A stretch of 64,000 bases of DNA, from positions 17,011 to 81,010 of the forward strand of contig KL647327.1 of assembly GCA_000727475.1 (NCBI GenBank), read 5' to 3'. Below the pieces are notes generated by a model. That model did not search any database. It saw only the letters and a list, made by a program, of their open reading frames with translations, and was not told where the DNA came from. The stretch is from Sarcocystis neurona. Its lineage: Eukaryota > Apicomplexa > Conoidasida > Eucoccidiorida > Sarcocystidae. Below are positions 44,438 to 55,973 of this stretch, in pieces. Made by a program: the position numbers and the translations under genes. How positions within the stretch are numbered: position 1 is the first letter of the stretch; every line of letters starts with the position of its first letter.

Positions 44438-47269
44438 ATGTCCCCTTTCCATGTTGCGTCTGCTGCCCGAACAGCAGGGACAGAGGCAGCGGTCCAAAAA
44501 GTAGCAGCAGCGGCTGTCCTGGCGTCACAGCTGCATTCAAGCGGAGGCGCAGCGACGGACGCACCCACAGGTGCGGAACACGCTGAAGCCATAACTGCTG
44601 CAAAGAGAAGATCTTTTCCATTTATAGGAAATGTACCAACAACTGCCGGTGACGTCCATGCTGCCGGTGCTGTTGCCCCTGCTCCATCTAGACATCTGGC
44701 CCGTGGTGTCCGCGCAGCACGTGCAAGTGCAGCAGCACGACAGTCTGCAGAGCGCACACGTAGTACCAGGCGTCAGGAGCGTGTTTGGCGAGGGCTGGCT
44801 TTTGCAGTTCTTGCTGCGGCAGCTCGGGGACCGGCCGAAAGCTCATTAACGCCCAATTTCCACACCTTCATTCCCTCTGCAGTGCAGGTGCGGTCGACAC
44901 CATCTGCTGCTTATCTGAAGCGTGGTCTTGCGTGCGCCCTTTCTGCGGGAATCTTCACCCGCAGCTCTTACGTGTCTCTTGCCGACGACTGCATCGAACC
45001 TTTCCTCAGAACACATCGGCACCAGAGAACTTCGTTATTTATGCACAGGAGAAGGCAGCATCGTCAGCAGGAACACCGGCTGTCGCTCACGGAATGCCCG
45101 CGAGCTCTCCGTAACGTCGAGCGAGATCCAGAAGCCCATCGACCAATTGTGAGTCCCAGAGGTTTTTTGTCTTACCCTCAAGTCGCCAACAGTAGCAACA
45201 CCAACAGTGCCCATGTCGACAGCCCCACCAGCAGCACTGAGACGGCCAGAAGCTTCATCGGGAGCTGTACTTTCCCGAACAACAACCTTGTCACCAGCAA
45301 CTGTAGGCGTACACATGTGATGGGTTTTTTAACGGTAGCGTTGCACACAGCAGAGACAGCAGCTATCAGAAGGCTGAGGGGCTTACGCTACGTCACTGAA
45401 ACTTCACGGGATGCGGCTGAGGGACCAGTAGCCGCCAGGAGTAGCACCGACAAGAAGGCAAGTAATTTAACAGTACGTGTAGCTACCTTGTGTACGAAAA
45501 CAGTATCCGAATCTTCTGCGCGGGGCGCGACAGCACCACTGCCAGCAATGGCAAACGCAGTAGGGAACATGGCAGCAAAAGCAAGGGCAGCCGCGGCCGA
45601 CTTACGTCCTGCGGCCGTACTCTTCTCGCCGCCGTTTCCACGCGCTGTACCGCTCGCCTACGAAATCATAGAGCCTGCAAAGCCCCACAAGAAGCAGGAA
45701 CAGGCGACCCGCCAACAGCCCCAGAGTGAACTACTGCTGCCCTGCTCGAAAATCGCTGGTGCTGGGACAGGCACGAGCGCAGGCAAGACTGCAGGAACTG
45801 CAGGGGCAGGAGAACCACCAGACGCTGCGGTGGCAAACAAAGCAGTGGGTACTGCAGCGGCAAGAAAAGGGGAAGAAAGCCACGTCTACCCACTGGTGGT
45901 GGTTCTTCATGGTATGTTTCACTGTCGTGACAATATGAAGGCGTTGTGCGCGCGGCTGGACGCAGAGAAGGTCGTTGCGGCTGACTTGCGCAACCACGGA
46001 GACTCTCCGTTCACACGGACGATGTTCATGCAAGATATGGCTGCCGATGTACTCCTCCTGCTACAACACCTGCGTAAGCGCTTTCCTCACATATCCCGCT
46101 GCTTCCTTGTTGGACATAGCCTCGGTGGACAAGTGGCCATGGCTGCAGCCATCCGCAGCTGGTACGCAAGTGCAGCAGCAACAGCAGGGCAGCGCCGCTC
46201 AGGTGCTGAAGAATTTCACGAAATGCAAGGAGCAGCAGCACAAGACAAGGCTCTAATGCGTGTGGAAGGGGTCGTAACGCTGGACATATGTCCTGTAAAT
46301 TATTACCGATGGCCTCTGCCATCAGCTGGGAATGGTCAGCAGAATGTGCGCGATTTGGTGGAGCTTGTTGGAAATCTAGATTTGCGAGAACTCGAGGAGC
46401 AGCTGCGGCAGCAGCGGGAGCTGCATCACCACAAAGACAACGAAAGTTCCTACTGGCAGGCAGCTCTAAGCGCGCAGGCGGATACCTCCTGGAAGGACTG
46501 TCGTTCTCGCTCGTTGCTCGCGCTGCTGGTTGAAGACACCGTAGAGGAGGTAGACAGGACGACCCGCAGCGTCCACAACGGGAAGCTGTGTAAGGACGGA
46601 GCGACGCAGTCAACCGTCCAGCAGCAACCGTGTAGGGAGCATAGTACCTCAAAGACAGAAGATACAAAGATGAGGCAGCAAAAAGACGAGAGAAGGCAAG
46701 CAACGATAAAAGAAGAAACATGTGCTTCGACCAAGAAATGTAGACTGCGCTGGCGCATGAACATTCAGTCTCTCCGAGATTCTTTTCGCAGTGAGACTCT
46801 GAAGTGGGACGTGCCTCTCCCTGTTCAAGGTTCTGATACTGCTGCTGCCGCTGCTGCTGGTGCTGTCACCGAGCCTCCTAATGGCAACCTCTCGTCGCCC
46901 AGAGCCGCTCTGCCAACTGCTGCTGCTGGGAGAGCCGCTGTTGACCTTGACGTTGCTGGTTTGCCTGGGGATGAGCAGGCGGTAGAGTTCATGGAGAGAG
47001 AATATGAGTCGGTGGCAGGGTTTAAGGAGCCCCCCCCAGGAGCTAATTTTGGCACCGATAGGCCGATGTTAGTCTTGCGTGGAAGTCACTCTCCCTGGGT
47101 AGATGTTGACCGACACTGGAAGGATGTAACTGCATTCTTCCCGTCTGCGCAGCTGCAAACGGTTCCAGCGGCTGGTCACGCTGTGCACGGTGATCAGCTT
47201 GAGACCACCGCTGCAGCTATCAACGGCCTTCTCCGAAGTGAAATGCAGAAGAATGCGGCGCAGCATTAA
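44438..47269 (+). CDS. ABHD11: alpha/beta hydrolase, ABHD11-like, with long N-terminal extension
   Basis: Uninterrupted 943-codon frame from the first in-frame ATG. The hydrolase part starts near residue 400 (VPLAYEIIEP) and follows the ABHD11 order: VVLHGMF (oxyanion-loop HG, residues 491-492), AADLRNHGDSP (516-524), nucleophile Ser561 in GHSLGG, DICPVNYYRW, RLRWRMNIQSLRDSF, LRGSHSPWVD, and QTVPAAGHAVHGD with the catalytic His at about 914. In animals ABHD11 is a mitochondrial serine hydrolase linked to stability of the 2-oxoglutarate dehydrogenase complex. Two departures: about 400 Ala/Ser/Thr/Arg-rich residues before the domain, and a charged Gln/Lys-rich insert of about 130 residues between the DICP region and the last third. 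The true start may be internal, for example the Met of MANAVGNMAAKARAAAAD (about residue 368). The Arg/Ala-rich segment could include a mitochondrial targeting sequence (inference). Confidence 0.88.
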   Translation: MSPFHVASAARTAGTEAAVQKVAAAAVLASQLHSSGGAATDAPTGAEHAEAITAAKRRSFPFIGNVPTTAGDVHAAGAVAPAPSRHLARGVRAARASAAARQSAERTRSTRRQERVWRGLAFAVLAAAARGPAESSLTPNFHTFIPSAVQVRSTPSAAYLKRGLACALSAGIFTRSSYVSLADDCIEPFLRTHRHQRTSLFMHRRRQHRQQEHRLSLTECPRALRNVERDPEAHRPIVSPRGFLSYPQVANSSNTNSAHVDSPTSSTETARSFIGSCTFPNNNLVTSNCRRTHVMGFLTVALHTAETAAIRRLRGLRYVTETSRDAAEGPVAARSSTDKKASNLTVRVATLCTKTVSESSARGATAPLPAMANAVGNMAAKARAAAADLRPAAVLFSPPFPRAVPLAYEIIEPAKPHKKQEQATRQQPQSELLLPCSKIAGAGTGTSAGKTAGTAGAGEPPDAAVANKAVGTAAARKGEESHVYPLVVVLHGMFHCRDNMKALCARLDAEKVVAADLRNHGDSPFTRTMFMQDMAADVLLLLQHLRKRFPHISRCFLVGHSLGGQVAMAAAIRSWYASAAATAGQRRSGAEEFHEMQGAAAQDKALMRVEGVVTLDICPVNYYRWPLPSAGNGQQNVRDLVELVGNLDLRELEEQLRQQRELHHHKDNESSYWQAALSAQADTSWKDCRSRSLLALLVEDTVEEVDRTTRSVHNGKLCKDGATQSTVQQQPCREHSTSKTEDTKMRQQKDERRQATIKEETCASTKKCRLRWRMNIQSLRDSFRSETLKWDVPLPVQGSDTAAAAAAGAVTEPPNGNLSSPRAALPTAAAGRAAVDLDVAGLPGDEQAVEFMEREYESVAGFKEPPPGANFGTDRPMLVLRGSHSPWVDVDRHWKDVTAFFPSAQLQTVPAAGHAVHGDQLETTAAAINGLLRSEMQKNAAQH

Positions 47270-48034
47270 TATCTTTTGTCGTGTAAGAGGTACACAGGCA
47301 GACTTATATCTGGATACGTTTAGGTTTACATGATTAAATGTGTACATACTCTTTATATATAGATGTAATATGTACGTAGAGATATACTGTTATCAAAGAC
47401 AGGGTCGCGCAAGTCGTTCACACTTGGGTGTAGAGCTGGCGTGGTAGCGACGTCCGTAAGCATCACCACTTGGACACAATTCTAAATCTTCACTCCTTGT
47501 ATTACTATGTTGTGTTGATGGAAGTGTCTTCCAGTATAGGATGGGGTGTGAATCGTGCACCATGGTTGTAAGCAGACTCCGCATGGCCTGCATGTAGATA
47601 ACGTGTAACGCTCAATCGTGGGGTCGGGCACGTATCGAGACTCATGCCGTCAGCGCGCAGGTCTCATGCATCAAAGCCATGGAGGTAGACGTGTATGTAA
47701 TGATGTGTTCCACGTGGGGAAAGAATTATGCGTGCGTTGGCGCGCGCGTTAAAACTCTGTACACATGGAAATATCTGTGCTTGCTCATGTTACCAGACAA
47801 CGTGTACCTGCTATTTATGCCACTTACATGTGCGTGTATGCATCAACAAGCGTGTGTCTGCATAGGGTCGGTCTGCACATGCACCGATGCATACACCATT
47901 TATATACATGTGCATATGGTGTACACTGGTGAATCCATACACCTGCATGCATAAGCGGGAGCGCTAGAATACACACTGGAGCGGGCCAGGGAAAAGCCTG
48001 GTACTAGGCGCAACGGCAGGTGTCGCGTATTTAC
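47270..48034. other. 3' flank of the hydrolase gene
   Basis: TA-rich patch directly after the stop (47340-47390), then short frames. A minus-strand frame at 47393-47580 follows an acceptor-like catgcag at about 47585 and could be a terminal exon of the doubtful gene to its right. No motif recognised. Confidence 0.35.
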
Positions 48035-48519
48035 CGCCTATGCAGTCCCACTGGGACTCGATCATGATGAATGAAATCCGCCCAGAACAACGCACACGAA
48101 GAGCGCGTAACTGCATCTTTTTGGTCGACATGCGTTTTTTCAAGCATGGCACCACTTCCTGCACACTCCATTAGCACCTTCATTAATCCGCGTTTGCCGG
48201 GATGCTTCACGCCGCAGAAAGTGGGAAGCACGTCTGGATTAAGCATCAATTAAAATGAAGCACACAGCAGAGAAGGCACGCCCAACCGCATTCACGTAAG
48301 GAACAGTAGCTGCAGCATGGTCCACGTCGAAAAGCAGAAGTAACAGTCTGTGCGCGCATAGACTTGTTGTCTCGTGCCTTGTATACGCTACGAGTCTGGA
48401 CACGGACTGAATACTGTCGTAACGGTGGATCTCGACCTTACTGCCGTAGAATGAAATATGTAATTCAGTATATCCATCCGTGTGCGTAGCCTGAACACGG
48501 TACACGACCGACGTATTTT
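48035..48519 (-). CDS. possible exons of an unrecognised minus-strand gene
   Basis: A polypyrimidine acceptor (gctttattccag) ends at 48520 and opens a frame containing TDGYTELHISFYGSKVEIHR and ending near 48290. A second, shifted frame (48229-48035) contains LPTFCGVKHPGKRGLMKVLM and ends at a good donor (gcg|gtaaat). Between them lies about 45-70 bases with a plausible acceptor (cttaatccag), but I could not find a donor that is both strong and in phase. The composition is protein-like, with no family recognised. Exon limits are tentative. Confidence 0.25.
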
Positions 48520-48737
48520 CTGGAATAAAGCAACAGGAGACAGGTGTCCGTCTCCTCGTTGTAGACGCGTTCTACTGCAGAAGACGTAAAGGCTAATAAT
48601 CTTAAGCGCTCTTCATTCTCCTGTGATCCTCATTATCAAAGTTGGAGCCCATGCAAGTTTACTGCTGTTTACTGCACATCCCTTTCTGTTGCTAGGACAC
48701 ACGGGGCGCAAGGCCTCACCGTGTCGCCTGCCCACCG

Positions 48738-48830
48738 ATGCGGCTGCTGCTGCTAATCCTTCTCACGCTGTTACTGGTTTTGCCGCACTCTGAGTTGCTG
48801 CACTGCGCCACTGGAAGTTATGGTTTATGA
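48738..48830 (+). CDS. possible signal-peptide exon, 30 residues
   Basis: ATG frame MRLLLLILLTLLLVLPHSEL ending 30 codons later, with a strong hydrophobic core and a likely cleavage near the HCA. Same MRL-start and leucine-rich core as the frame at 43415. Too short to be a complete secreted protein, so either a first exon or a remnant. The CTG-rich stretch encoding it could also arise from the triplet-repeat background. Confidence 0.25.
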   Translation: MRLLLLILLTLLLVLPHSELLHCATGSYGL

Positions 48831-49126
48831 AACCACTGGGCGTGGTCTTGCGGTTTATATCGCTGCTTCGGCTGCTTTCCTCGCTTCTGCTCTTCTGCTT
48901 CTGCCGTTGTTGCTATTTTCAAAAGAACTGCTATCCGAGGGTCAACAGCTTTGCCAGACATAATTCCGTCAATTCGGCGACCCAAGCACTCGTAGGCGTG
49001 CGTATTCTGGACTTTTCCGCCTGTTACTACTGTGTGTACTGAGAATGCTCGGTTCTACCGGAAGACGCAGAACTATTTCCTCGGGGACTGCTATCAGGAT
49101 GCGTGTAGCCGTCCTAACAAAACGCA

Positions 49127-49435
49127 TTACGTGTACACACGCAGACTGTGTATGTCACACCGCAGGAACGACTTCTTCACGTGCTTAGCTAATTCATACA
49201 GATATCTAGTTTCCCTTGCGAACCCTACACCTGACGGTAACAGCCTTAATATTAAGTAGAATATGCCTTCAGTACCAGCTGACACACCTTCTCGCAATTG
49301 GGACGCCACTGTTTATGACCACACCCTCTCTGTGTAACCTGTAAAGCTCCCGTACTATTGTGTGCGTGCCGCTCTTCCTAATCACCCACCGCAGGACCTT
49401 TCTCTTATCGGCTACGAAATCTCTACTGCCGAGTC
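49127..49435 (-). CDS. possible last two exons of an unrecognised gene
   Basis: Exon 49435-49286 contains DFVADKRKVLRWVIRKSG and HTIVRELYRLHREGVV. Exon 49230-49127 contains VGFARETRYLYELAKHVKK and ends SLRVYT then stop. With a 55-base intron between them (gtgtca...gtcag) they join in phase through a Cys codon. The charged, helical composition is unlike the surrounding shadow frames, which is why I list it. The very short intron is a warning sign, since TOP1 introns here are 0.3 to 3 kb. No homology recognised; upstream exons unknown. Confidence 0.25.
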
Positions 49436-49739
49436 CTGTCGTTGCAGCAGAGCGTCTCTGCTGTTCAGTACATGACAGATCTGATACGCGGAGGCCTCTC
49501 CGGAAGAGAGTGGCTTCCGAAACACAAGGCGATGGAGGACCTAGCGGCGGCCTGTACACGATTACACACGTTCACTTGGCAAGAAGCTGTCATGAGTTTT
49601 TCATCAGAAATATCCTACGCTTCATTCAAGGGCAAGATAGTGTACCATGTGCATGCCCCTTTTCTTCGTGTATTGCTAATTAAGTGGCCAACTGTAATCA
49701 TTAATAAACGCCATTATGCGGCCTTCACCTTTAAGTAAA

Positions 49740-52700
49740 TGTTGTTCTGTCTATTGCGTATAAGACATTAGCCATTGAGAGTAAGGGATAGCAAAGCCAG
49801 TCTACCCCGATGCGCCCACTTATGCTTATGCACCCACGCTGTTTACATTGTGACGTCGTCGGATCGTCTCCCTCCTCTGTGACGATGAGTACGGAAGCAT
49901 ATGAGAGAGCGGTTGGGTGGTACACATCGCAGTAGTGCACAAGAGCTTCTCACTGCACAGCTTATGATTCGCTTTCCTACGGGCCACATACAGCAGTGTA
50001 CGCGGCTACCGGGGTGACGAGAAGAGCGAGTAACGCCAGGAAAACTGACTGACGTTGTCCAGGGATGTGGAAATGAAACAAAAGTGACAACAATGAAAGT
50101 GGAGGAACTTGCGCAAATTATCGTAAGATGGAGCTTCAATTTCGTGATATACATTGCCACAGGTCCACGTTCTCCACACCAGTCTGTAGCTGCACAGCAC
50201 GGGCGACCTCCATGTCCGCTACTTACAAGCAACACAGCACCACATATGTGTACCCTCCACAGCGGTCACGGCCCCACTCTACAGGCCTATACACGCGGGA
50301 ATCAGCATCCTTGTAGTGCCGCATAGTCATCAGACAGCACCGGTACTGTACTAGACGCACAGGCGTACGTGCAGCACCATAGGAGTTTCCAGACACATTT
50401 TGAGAGCCTGGAAGCATTGAGACGCCCGTAGCGTCCGCTAGAGCAGCACTAGCGCACCACGTGGAGAAGCAGTATCAACCGGACCCTACAGCGGTGACGT
50501 GCGAGCCACGGCTGCATTACAAGCCACACCAGATCCCGCAATCGCACCAGCGGAAGTACAGCAGCTGCCGCTACAGCCGCAGCGATATCTAGCATCGCAG
50601 TAACTGTCCTGTAAATACAGCTGCTCGCTTTCCATTAAGTGTATAAAGCAGGGTGACATCGTTATTATGAGCAGTGATTTGTCTTCCGGAAGCATAGTCA
50701 AGAACCTGGAAGCCACAAGTGGTGCACCTACGGCTCAATGCAGTGCTGCCGAGGGAGCACTCACGCAAAAACCAACGCACTCAGCACCCAGCTCTTGTTG
50801 TATAGCTGGAACAGCAGTGACAGCAGCACGCAGAAAGCAGCCTTAAACTCATCAAGTCGACCACGTAGATATCTGCGGCAGTTCACATATACTTAGAATA
50901 TATGCGTACGTATATATGAGTGAGTACGAGTGAGGTCCATAATGTCCGCACTGACAGGAACACCATCACCACAGGTAAAAGGACGGAACACAACAACCGG
51001 AGGACTTACCGCAGCAGTACCGGTTGTCATTTAGTATCTACACGAACGCACTCATCACCAGCAGACCCGGAAAGCGCGTATACCTTTTTTGGGAGGACAT
51101 GCGGCAGCAGGACGTTAGCAGCTGCTGATGCAGCACGGGCACCTGGAACAGGGGCGATAAGGCTCATCAGCAGTATGAACAGAAATTAGGTCAGGAGGAC
51201 ACCAAATAGCAGAACCACATTGCTGCTGCCATATGCGGAAGGGCGTCACCGGCAGCCGCACCACCAAGATGGCGTCACCACAACTGCTGCAAAAGAAGCC
51301 CTCCCAGCGCCTAACAGACGCAGAAGGGGCAGAAGCCGGGATGTGAAAAGTATTAGCGTGCTAATGGCCACCCGCGACAGGACGTTCAGCCGCAGAAGCA
51401 GCAGCAGAGCAGAAGGAGAAGTATCAGGAGGAGGAGGAGCAGCAGCAGAAGCAGGAGCACCAACCTCACCAGCAGAACAAGGATGTGCAACGGGAAGTGC
51501 AACAGTCCATGCAAAAAAAACAGTGGGTGCCAGCGGCAGCAGAGAGGACAGCAGGTCGAGCACCTAAAGACCCACTAGCACAACGAGGACGAAGAGAACC
51601 AGCAGAGTCGACTGCAATAGAAGCGAGAGGAGGGTGACGCCTGTAGCCTGACGGCGGCTTCTGCGTGCATGCTGCCACAGATAACGTTGAGATCCAATCG
51701 TGACGGCACGCAATTGTGTGGCCCCTCAGTGCATAACGCTACATCTCACCTCCATAATCGTACATAATGTTTTCCTGGAATTCGCTAAGCATCCCTTCTG
51801 ACGGGGTTTTCCGTTTTCCACGGCGTCTTTATGAGTTCTAGCATTCCAAGCGTGTCCGTATCGAGTTCGATTGTGGCTATATCACCTGTTTACTCGCCGA
51901 TCGCCTGCCAGTTACATAGAAGTCTTGAGGAGACATTCAGTGTATTTCCCATACTTACACAGTGTCACGTCCCTTGTTCTCGTGAGAGCAAGAGCAGTTA
52001 GTATACAAGCAGTCGCCGACGATATGACCGTGTTCCCGCTAGCTCGTTTTTACACGCACGGAAGTATAACACTTCAAATTCCCGGCTTGCGTGAGGAGTA
52101 CGACGGATTGATTTACACGCATCCGCGGGCGACGTGATTATTTCTGCGCGCTCGTATCTGACTCGCTGCACAGCACACGTGGCTTTGTTTTCTTTTGATG
52201 TGTGTCTTCTTTTAGATAGAAGAACGCCTCTTCGTTCCATGTCCAGTGAATCGTACCATTGTATTGACGAGGTTTTACGCATGGGAGTCATTTTTCTGAA
52301 TCATTGCTCGTGTAAGTCATCCCGGTTTTATTCGATCCTCGTTTTCGGGCTCGCATACCCACTCACTGATTCATCCTCTTCCGTTACTACAGCCGGTATT
52401 TCATCATCATTATACAGCCCTTCATTGGACTCTGTACGCTGAACTCGCTTTGATGCTTCGAGCACCTCCACACAAGACGCGGTTCCTCTCTCGTCTTCGC
52501 CTCTACCTTTACACCTGCTTGAACTCAGTTAGCTGGCACGTTCACCGCTGCTTATTTCTGTGCGTGAAATGTATCCCTCTTTCTCGTAGGGTTGTAGTGC
52601 GCGCTGCACCGCAGTTTCTTGGAGTATCTCCCGTACGTAAAAACTCAGGATGTCCCGTTACCTATGGACTTCCTGCCACTGCGTATACAGCGCACGGAGC

Positions 52701-53399
52701 GGTAGTCTCTTTCCTTGTGCATTGTGCTTTTTCCTGATGAGAGTTAGTGAACGCCGGCTGTCTACGTCTTCGTATCTGGTGACTCAACGGAGCTGCAACG
52801 TTCTCTCTTCGTATCAGGGACTGCTTTTGAGGACGTTTTACCAGAGCGTTCTCCGTCTCCCTCTCTCCACCTGTTGGTGCTTCGCAGTGAAACGCGACAG
52901 GGGAAACCGTAGACTTGTCGGTTTCGCCTCTCGTTAACGTTGTTAACGTTTGCAAAAACGGAAGAATCTCCTTTTTTTTTCTCCGTTCTGTTTACTCTAC
53001 CATCTTCGGATTCGTTATACCCAGTCAATTCCTTGCGCAAGAACTGTACTGCGACTTTCTTCTCCACTTTTAATGCCTTTTGTGCCCGCGCCTGAATTTT
53101 GGATATTACGTAGTCATCAATATGGTTTTTCGTGGATGCACACATGGATGCATATTTTTGTTTACTCGTATGAAACCCTGCACCCCTCTGTGTTTTCAAG
53201 TTTAAAAGCAACCAGCAACGCAGAAGTGACAAACATTTAACTTAAGTTTTCGCACGTACTTTTCCACGTTCAACGGCGTACTTGTACTGCAGAGAACGTG
53301 TTGTCTTCGTCCGTCGTGCCTCCTTCAAGTACGAAAGAGCTTTTCCTCGTAATCTCCGCTCAGCTGTATCTTATTTGGTCTCTCCCCCGTCCTTTTCCA
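49740..53399. other. intergenic, no gene seen
   Basis: Overlapping short frames on both strands without motifs. A CAG/GCA-rich patch at about 51400-51560 gives an Ala/Gly/Ser-rich frame without a clear ATG start. 52440-53230 is moderately CT-rich. Confidence 0.4.
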
Positions 53400-53640
53400 G
53401 AAGCAAGAGCATACGAACACACACGTGCACACATACCTACACGTCCATACACACGTACTCACACCAGCATCGAGCCCCTACATGTATATATATGTATACA
53501 CGTATATATATATGGTTTACGCATGTAAGTACCTCCTGGTGTGTACACGTGTTTGCGTACACGTATACGTACTTGCTCTCCAATACACGTATACATATAC
53601 ACAAATAAACATTAATGCGTGCACGTGTGCATGTGTGTGT
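53400..53640. repeat. (CA)n/(TA)n microsatellite
   Basis: acacacgtgcacacatac and tatatatgtata runs on the plus strand, mixed with cgtatac palindromic spacers. Confidence 0.8.
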
Positions 53641-54589
53641 GGGCTCAGCGCGCTTTCGTCCTTCGATCTTCCCCTTACCTGAGGGCGTCTATCCTGAACT
53701 ATAGTGTGTCTCGTCTCTCGCTCACTATGATTCTTTCCGTCTTTCTCTCTACGTGCTGTTGCACCTACTGAAGCGCCTGCCTAGAGAGAGATACGCTCCT
53801 GCGGAGCCCTGTACAACTTTTTACATGTGAAGTTGCCGCGTGGATGAGGAGGTCGCCGCTGCCGCTGCGCGTGATACCACGTGAGATAGTCTTTCCTCAC
53901 AAGTGCAAGGAAATAGCGGAAAACAGGCATATGTGAGTACACCGTGCTGCCCGACACTCCGCGTATTTACCCGTAAGTCCCTTTGCACCTCTCTCCATAA
54001 AAACAGCGCTCAATACAGATGTAGTTGACGGGCCACACATATAGAAACAGAGCCAGGGCGTCGATCTCCTACTATAGCAACAATGCCTACTACGGTTTGA
54101 CCCCCGCACGTGCGTGCGTCTTCTGTTCACATTCTCGTGTACGTGCGTGAACGTACATATCTGTGTGTATCTGTATCTACTTGTGTATATCCTATTTACT
54201 CATACACTTGCCTACCAAAAAAACTGCACACAACAAGGGGTGAAAAAGGCAGCTCATGAATGCGTTTGCTGGTAGCAGCGACCTTCCGCTCAATGTCGAA
54301 CGGCCTTGTACTTTCAGTGCGTTCAGAAGTCCACGCTCTTCATACGCAATTACTTCTTTCCTCTCCAACATATATGTGCGTACGTGCTTCCTGCTATTTG
54401 CAGAAGGAGGTCATCATGTCTTCTACACCCATGTAGAACCCTCTTCATTATGTACGTCTATATACGTGTACACATGTACGCATACCGTCCTACGGATATG
54501 TGTACATATACGTGTAGGTACGTACTCGCTCCTTTTCTAACTAGGGGCATTGCTGCAATTAAATATCCTGTCATACATACCTATACATC

Positions 54590-54800
54590 CTGTCGGTTGT
54601 ATACATACATACATATATATATATGTATATATGTATATATACTCTTATATGTGTGCATATACCTATACACATGTGTATGTGTATTGCTTTGACGTACACG
54701 TTTATATATATAAATACGTGCATAATACATAGTACATACACATACACATACTGCCTCCATGACACATATATATGTATATATATAGAAAGTCACCAGTATG
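54590..54800. repeat. (TA)n/(CATA)n microsatellite
   Basis: catacatacatatatatata followed by repeated gtatata/catatac units. Confidence 0.85.
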
Positions 54801-54849
54801 CCTGTATATAAATAGGTACACATTCTTGATCATAACCCCCTCCCCGTAT

Positions 54850-55973
54850 CTGTTCTTGAGCGGCGCTGTTGCTGCAGCTTCTACTTCTGTCTCGAGTGAC
54901 TTCGTATGAACGGCGCTGCTGCTGCTGCTACTGCGACAGGCACCGCCCGAGACGAGCGCATGCGTTGGTGCTCCTGCTGCGGTGCCCAGAAAGACGTTGT
55001 CAGGCCCTCCTTGTACATCTGCTGCTGTAGTTGTTTCTGTTGCCCCTGCCCTGCTGCGTCTGCGTCGATTCGTAGGGTGCTGCTGCTGTATGCGCTGGCC
55101 CCGAGACGGCTCTGTCCACGTTGTTGCCTTGCCTTCGAGGCAGGTGGGGAGGGCTGAGACGGTTTTCTTGGAGTGTGTGCCGCTGCAAACAGCGCCTTCG
55201 TCGTGTTACTGCTGTTGTTGCTGCTGCAGCGCTTCTCATGCTGCATGGCTCCTGGTGTGTCTGCGTCGGCTTGTCTGGCGGCCCTGCTGCTGCGGCTGTC
55301 TCGCCTTCTGTCGCGGCCCTCTTGCAACTGCTACGGTTAGTGTGCTAGACCTATTTCATCTGCACGGCTGCGGTGCCGCTACACTCTCTTTTTGCTCCTG
55401 ATCTGCCAAAAGGTGTCTCTACCGTTTCTCTGCTGGTGGTGCTGCTGCTGCTGACGTGCTGTTACAACTGCAGTGTTGCCGGCAGCTGCTACTGTACTTT
55501 GTCGTGGCTGTTGCTTCATGCGTCACTTGAGCTGACGACTCTTACTCCCGCAGCTGCGCCTGGTTCTCCCTTTATTTCCTCTGTCTCTCTGTCTTCTCTT
55601 TATGCGTCGTCATCTCTCGCGCAGCACTGGTGTGCAGTGTTTCTACGCGTTACAGCCCTCTACGTCCTGCTGTTGTCGCCATTCTTCCACCGCTGCTGAT
55701 TTCTCTCTACCGTCACTGCCATTGCCTGCGGCTGTTACCCCGTCTCTGTTGCTGTGCCACTCGTCCTGCTGTTGTCTCGCGACTCACGCTGCTGTTAACC
55801 GTCCACTGCTACTGCTGGTAGTAACCGTGCACTGCTGCAGCTGCTGCTACTGTTATTTAACCCTTACTGTTGCTGCTGCTGCTGTTTCTCTGTACAGCAG
55901 TCCTGTTGCTGCTGCTCCTGCAGCCTTGATCTGTGCGGAAGGGAGCGTCGTGCAGCTTGTCATAGGCTTCCCC
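54850..55973. other. CTG-rich upstream region of TRAPPC2
   Basis: Many imperfect ctgctg triplets and CT-rich stretches. The frame of TRAPPC2 stays open upstream to about 55602, but the encoded Leu/Cys/Ser-rich sequence is typical of the triplet background and does not resemble the TRAPPC2 family. It is probably promoter and 5' untranslated region. Confidence 0.5.
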
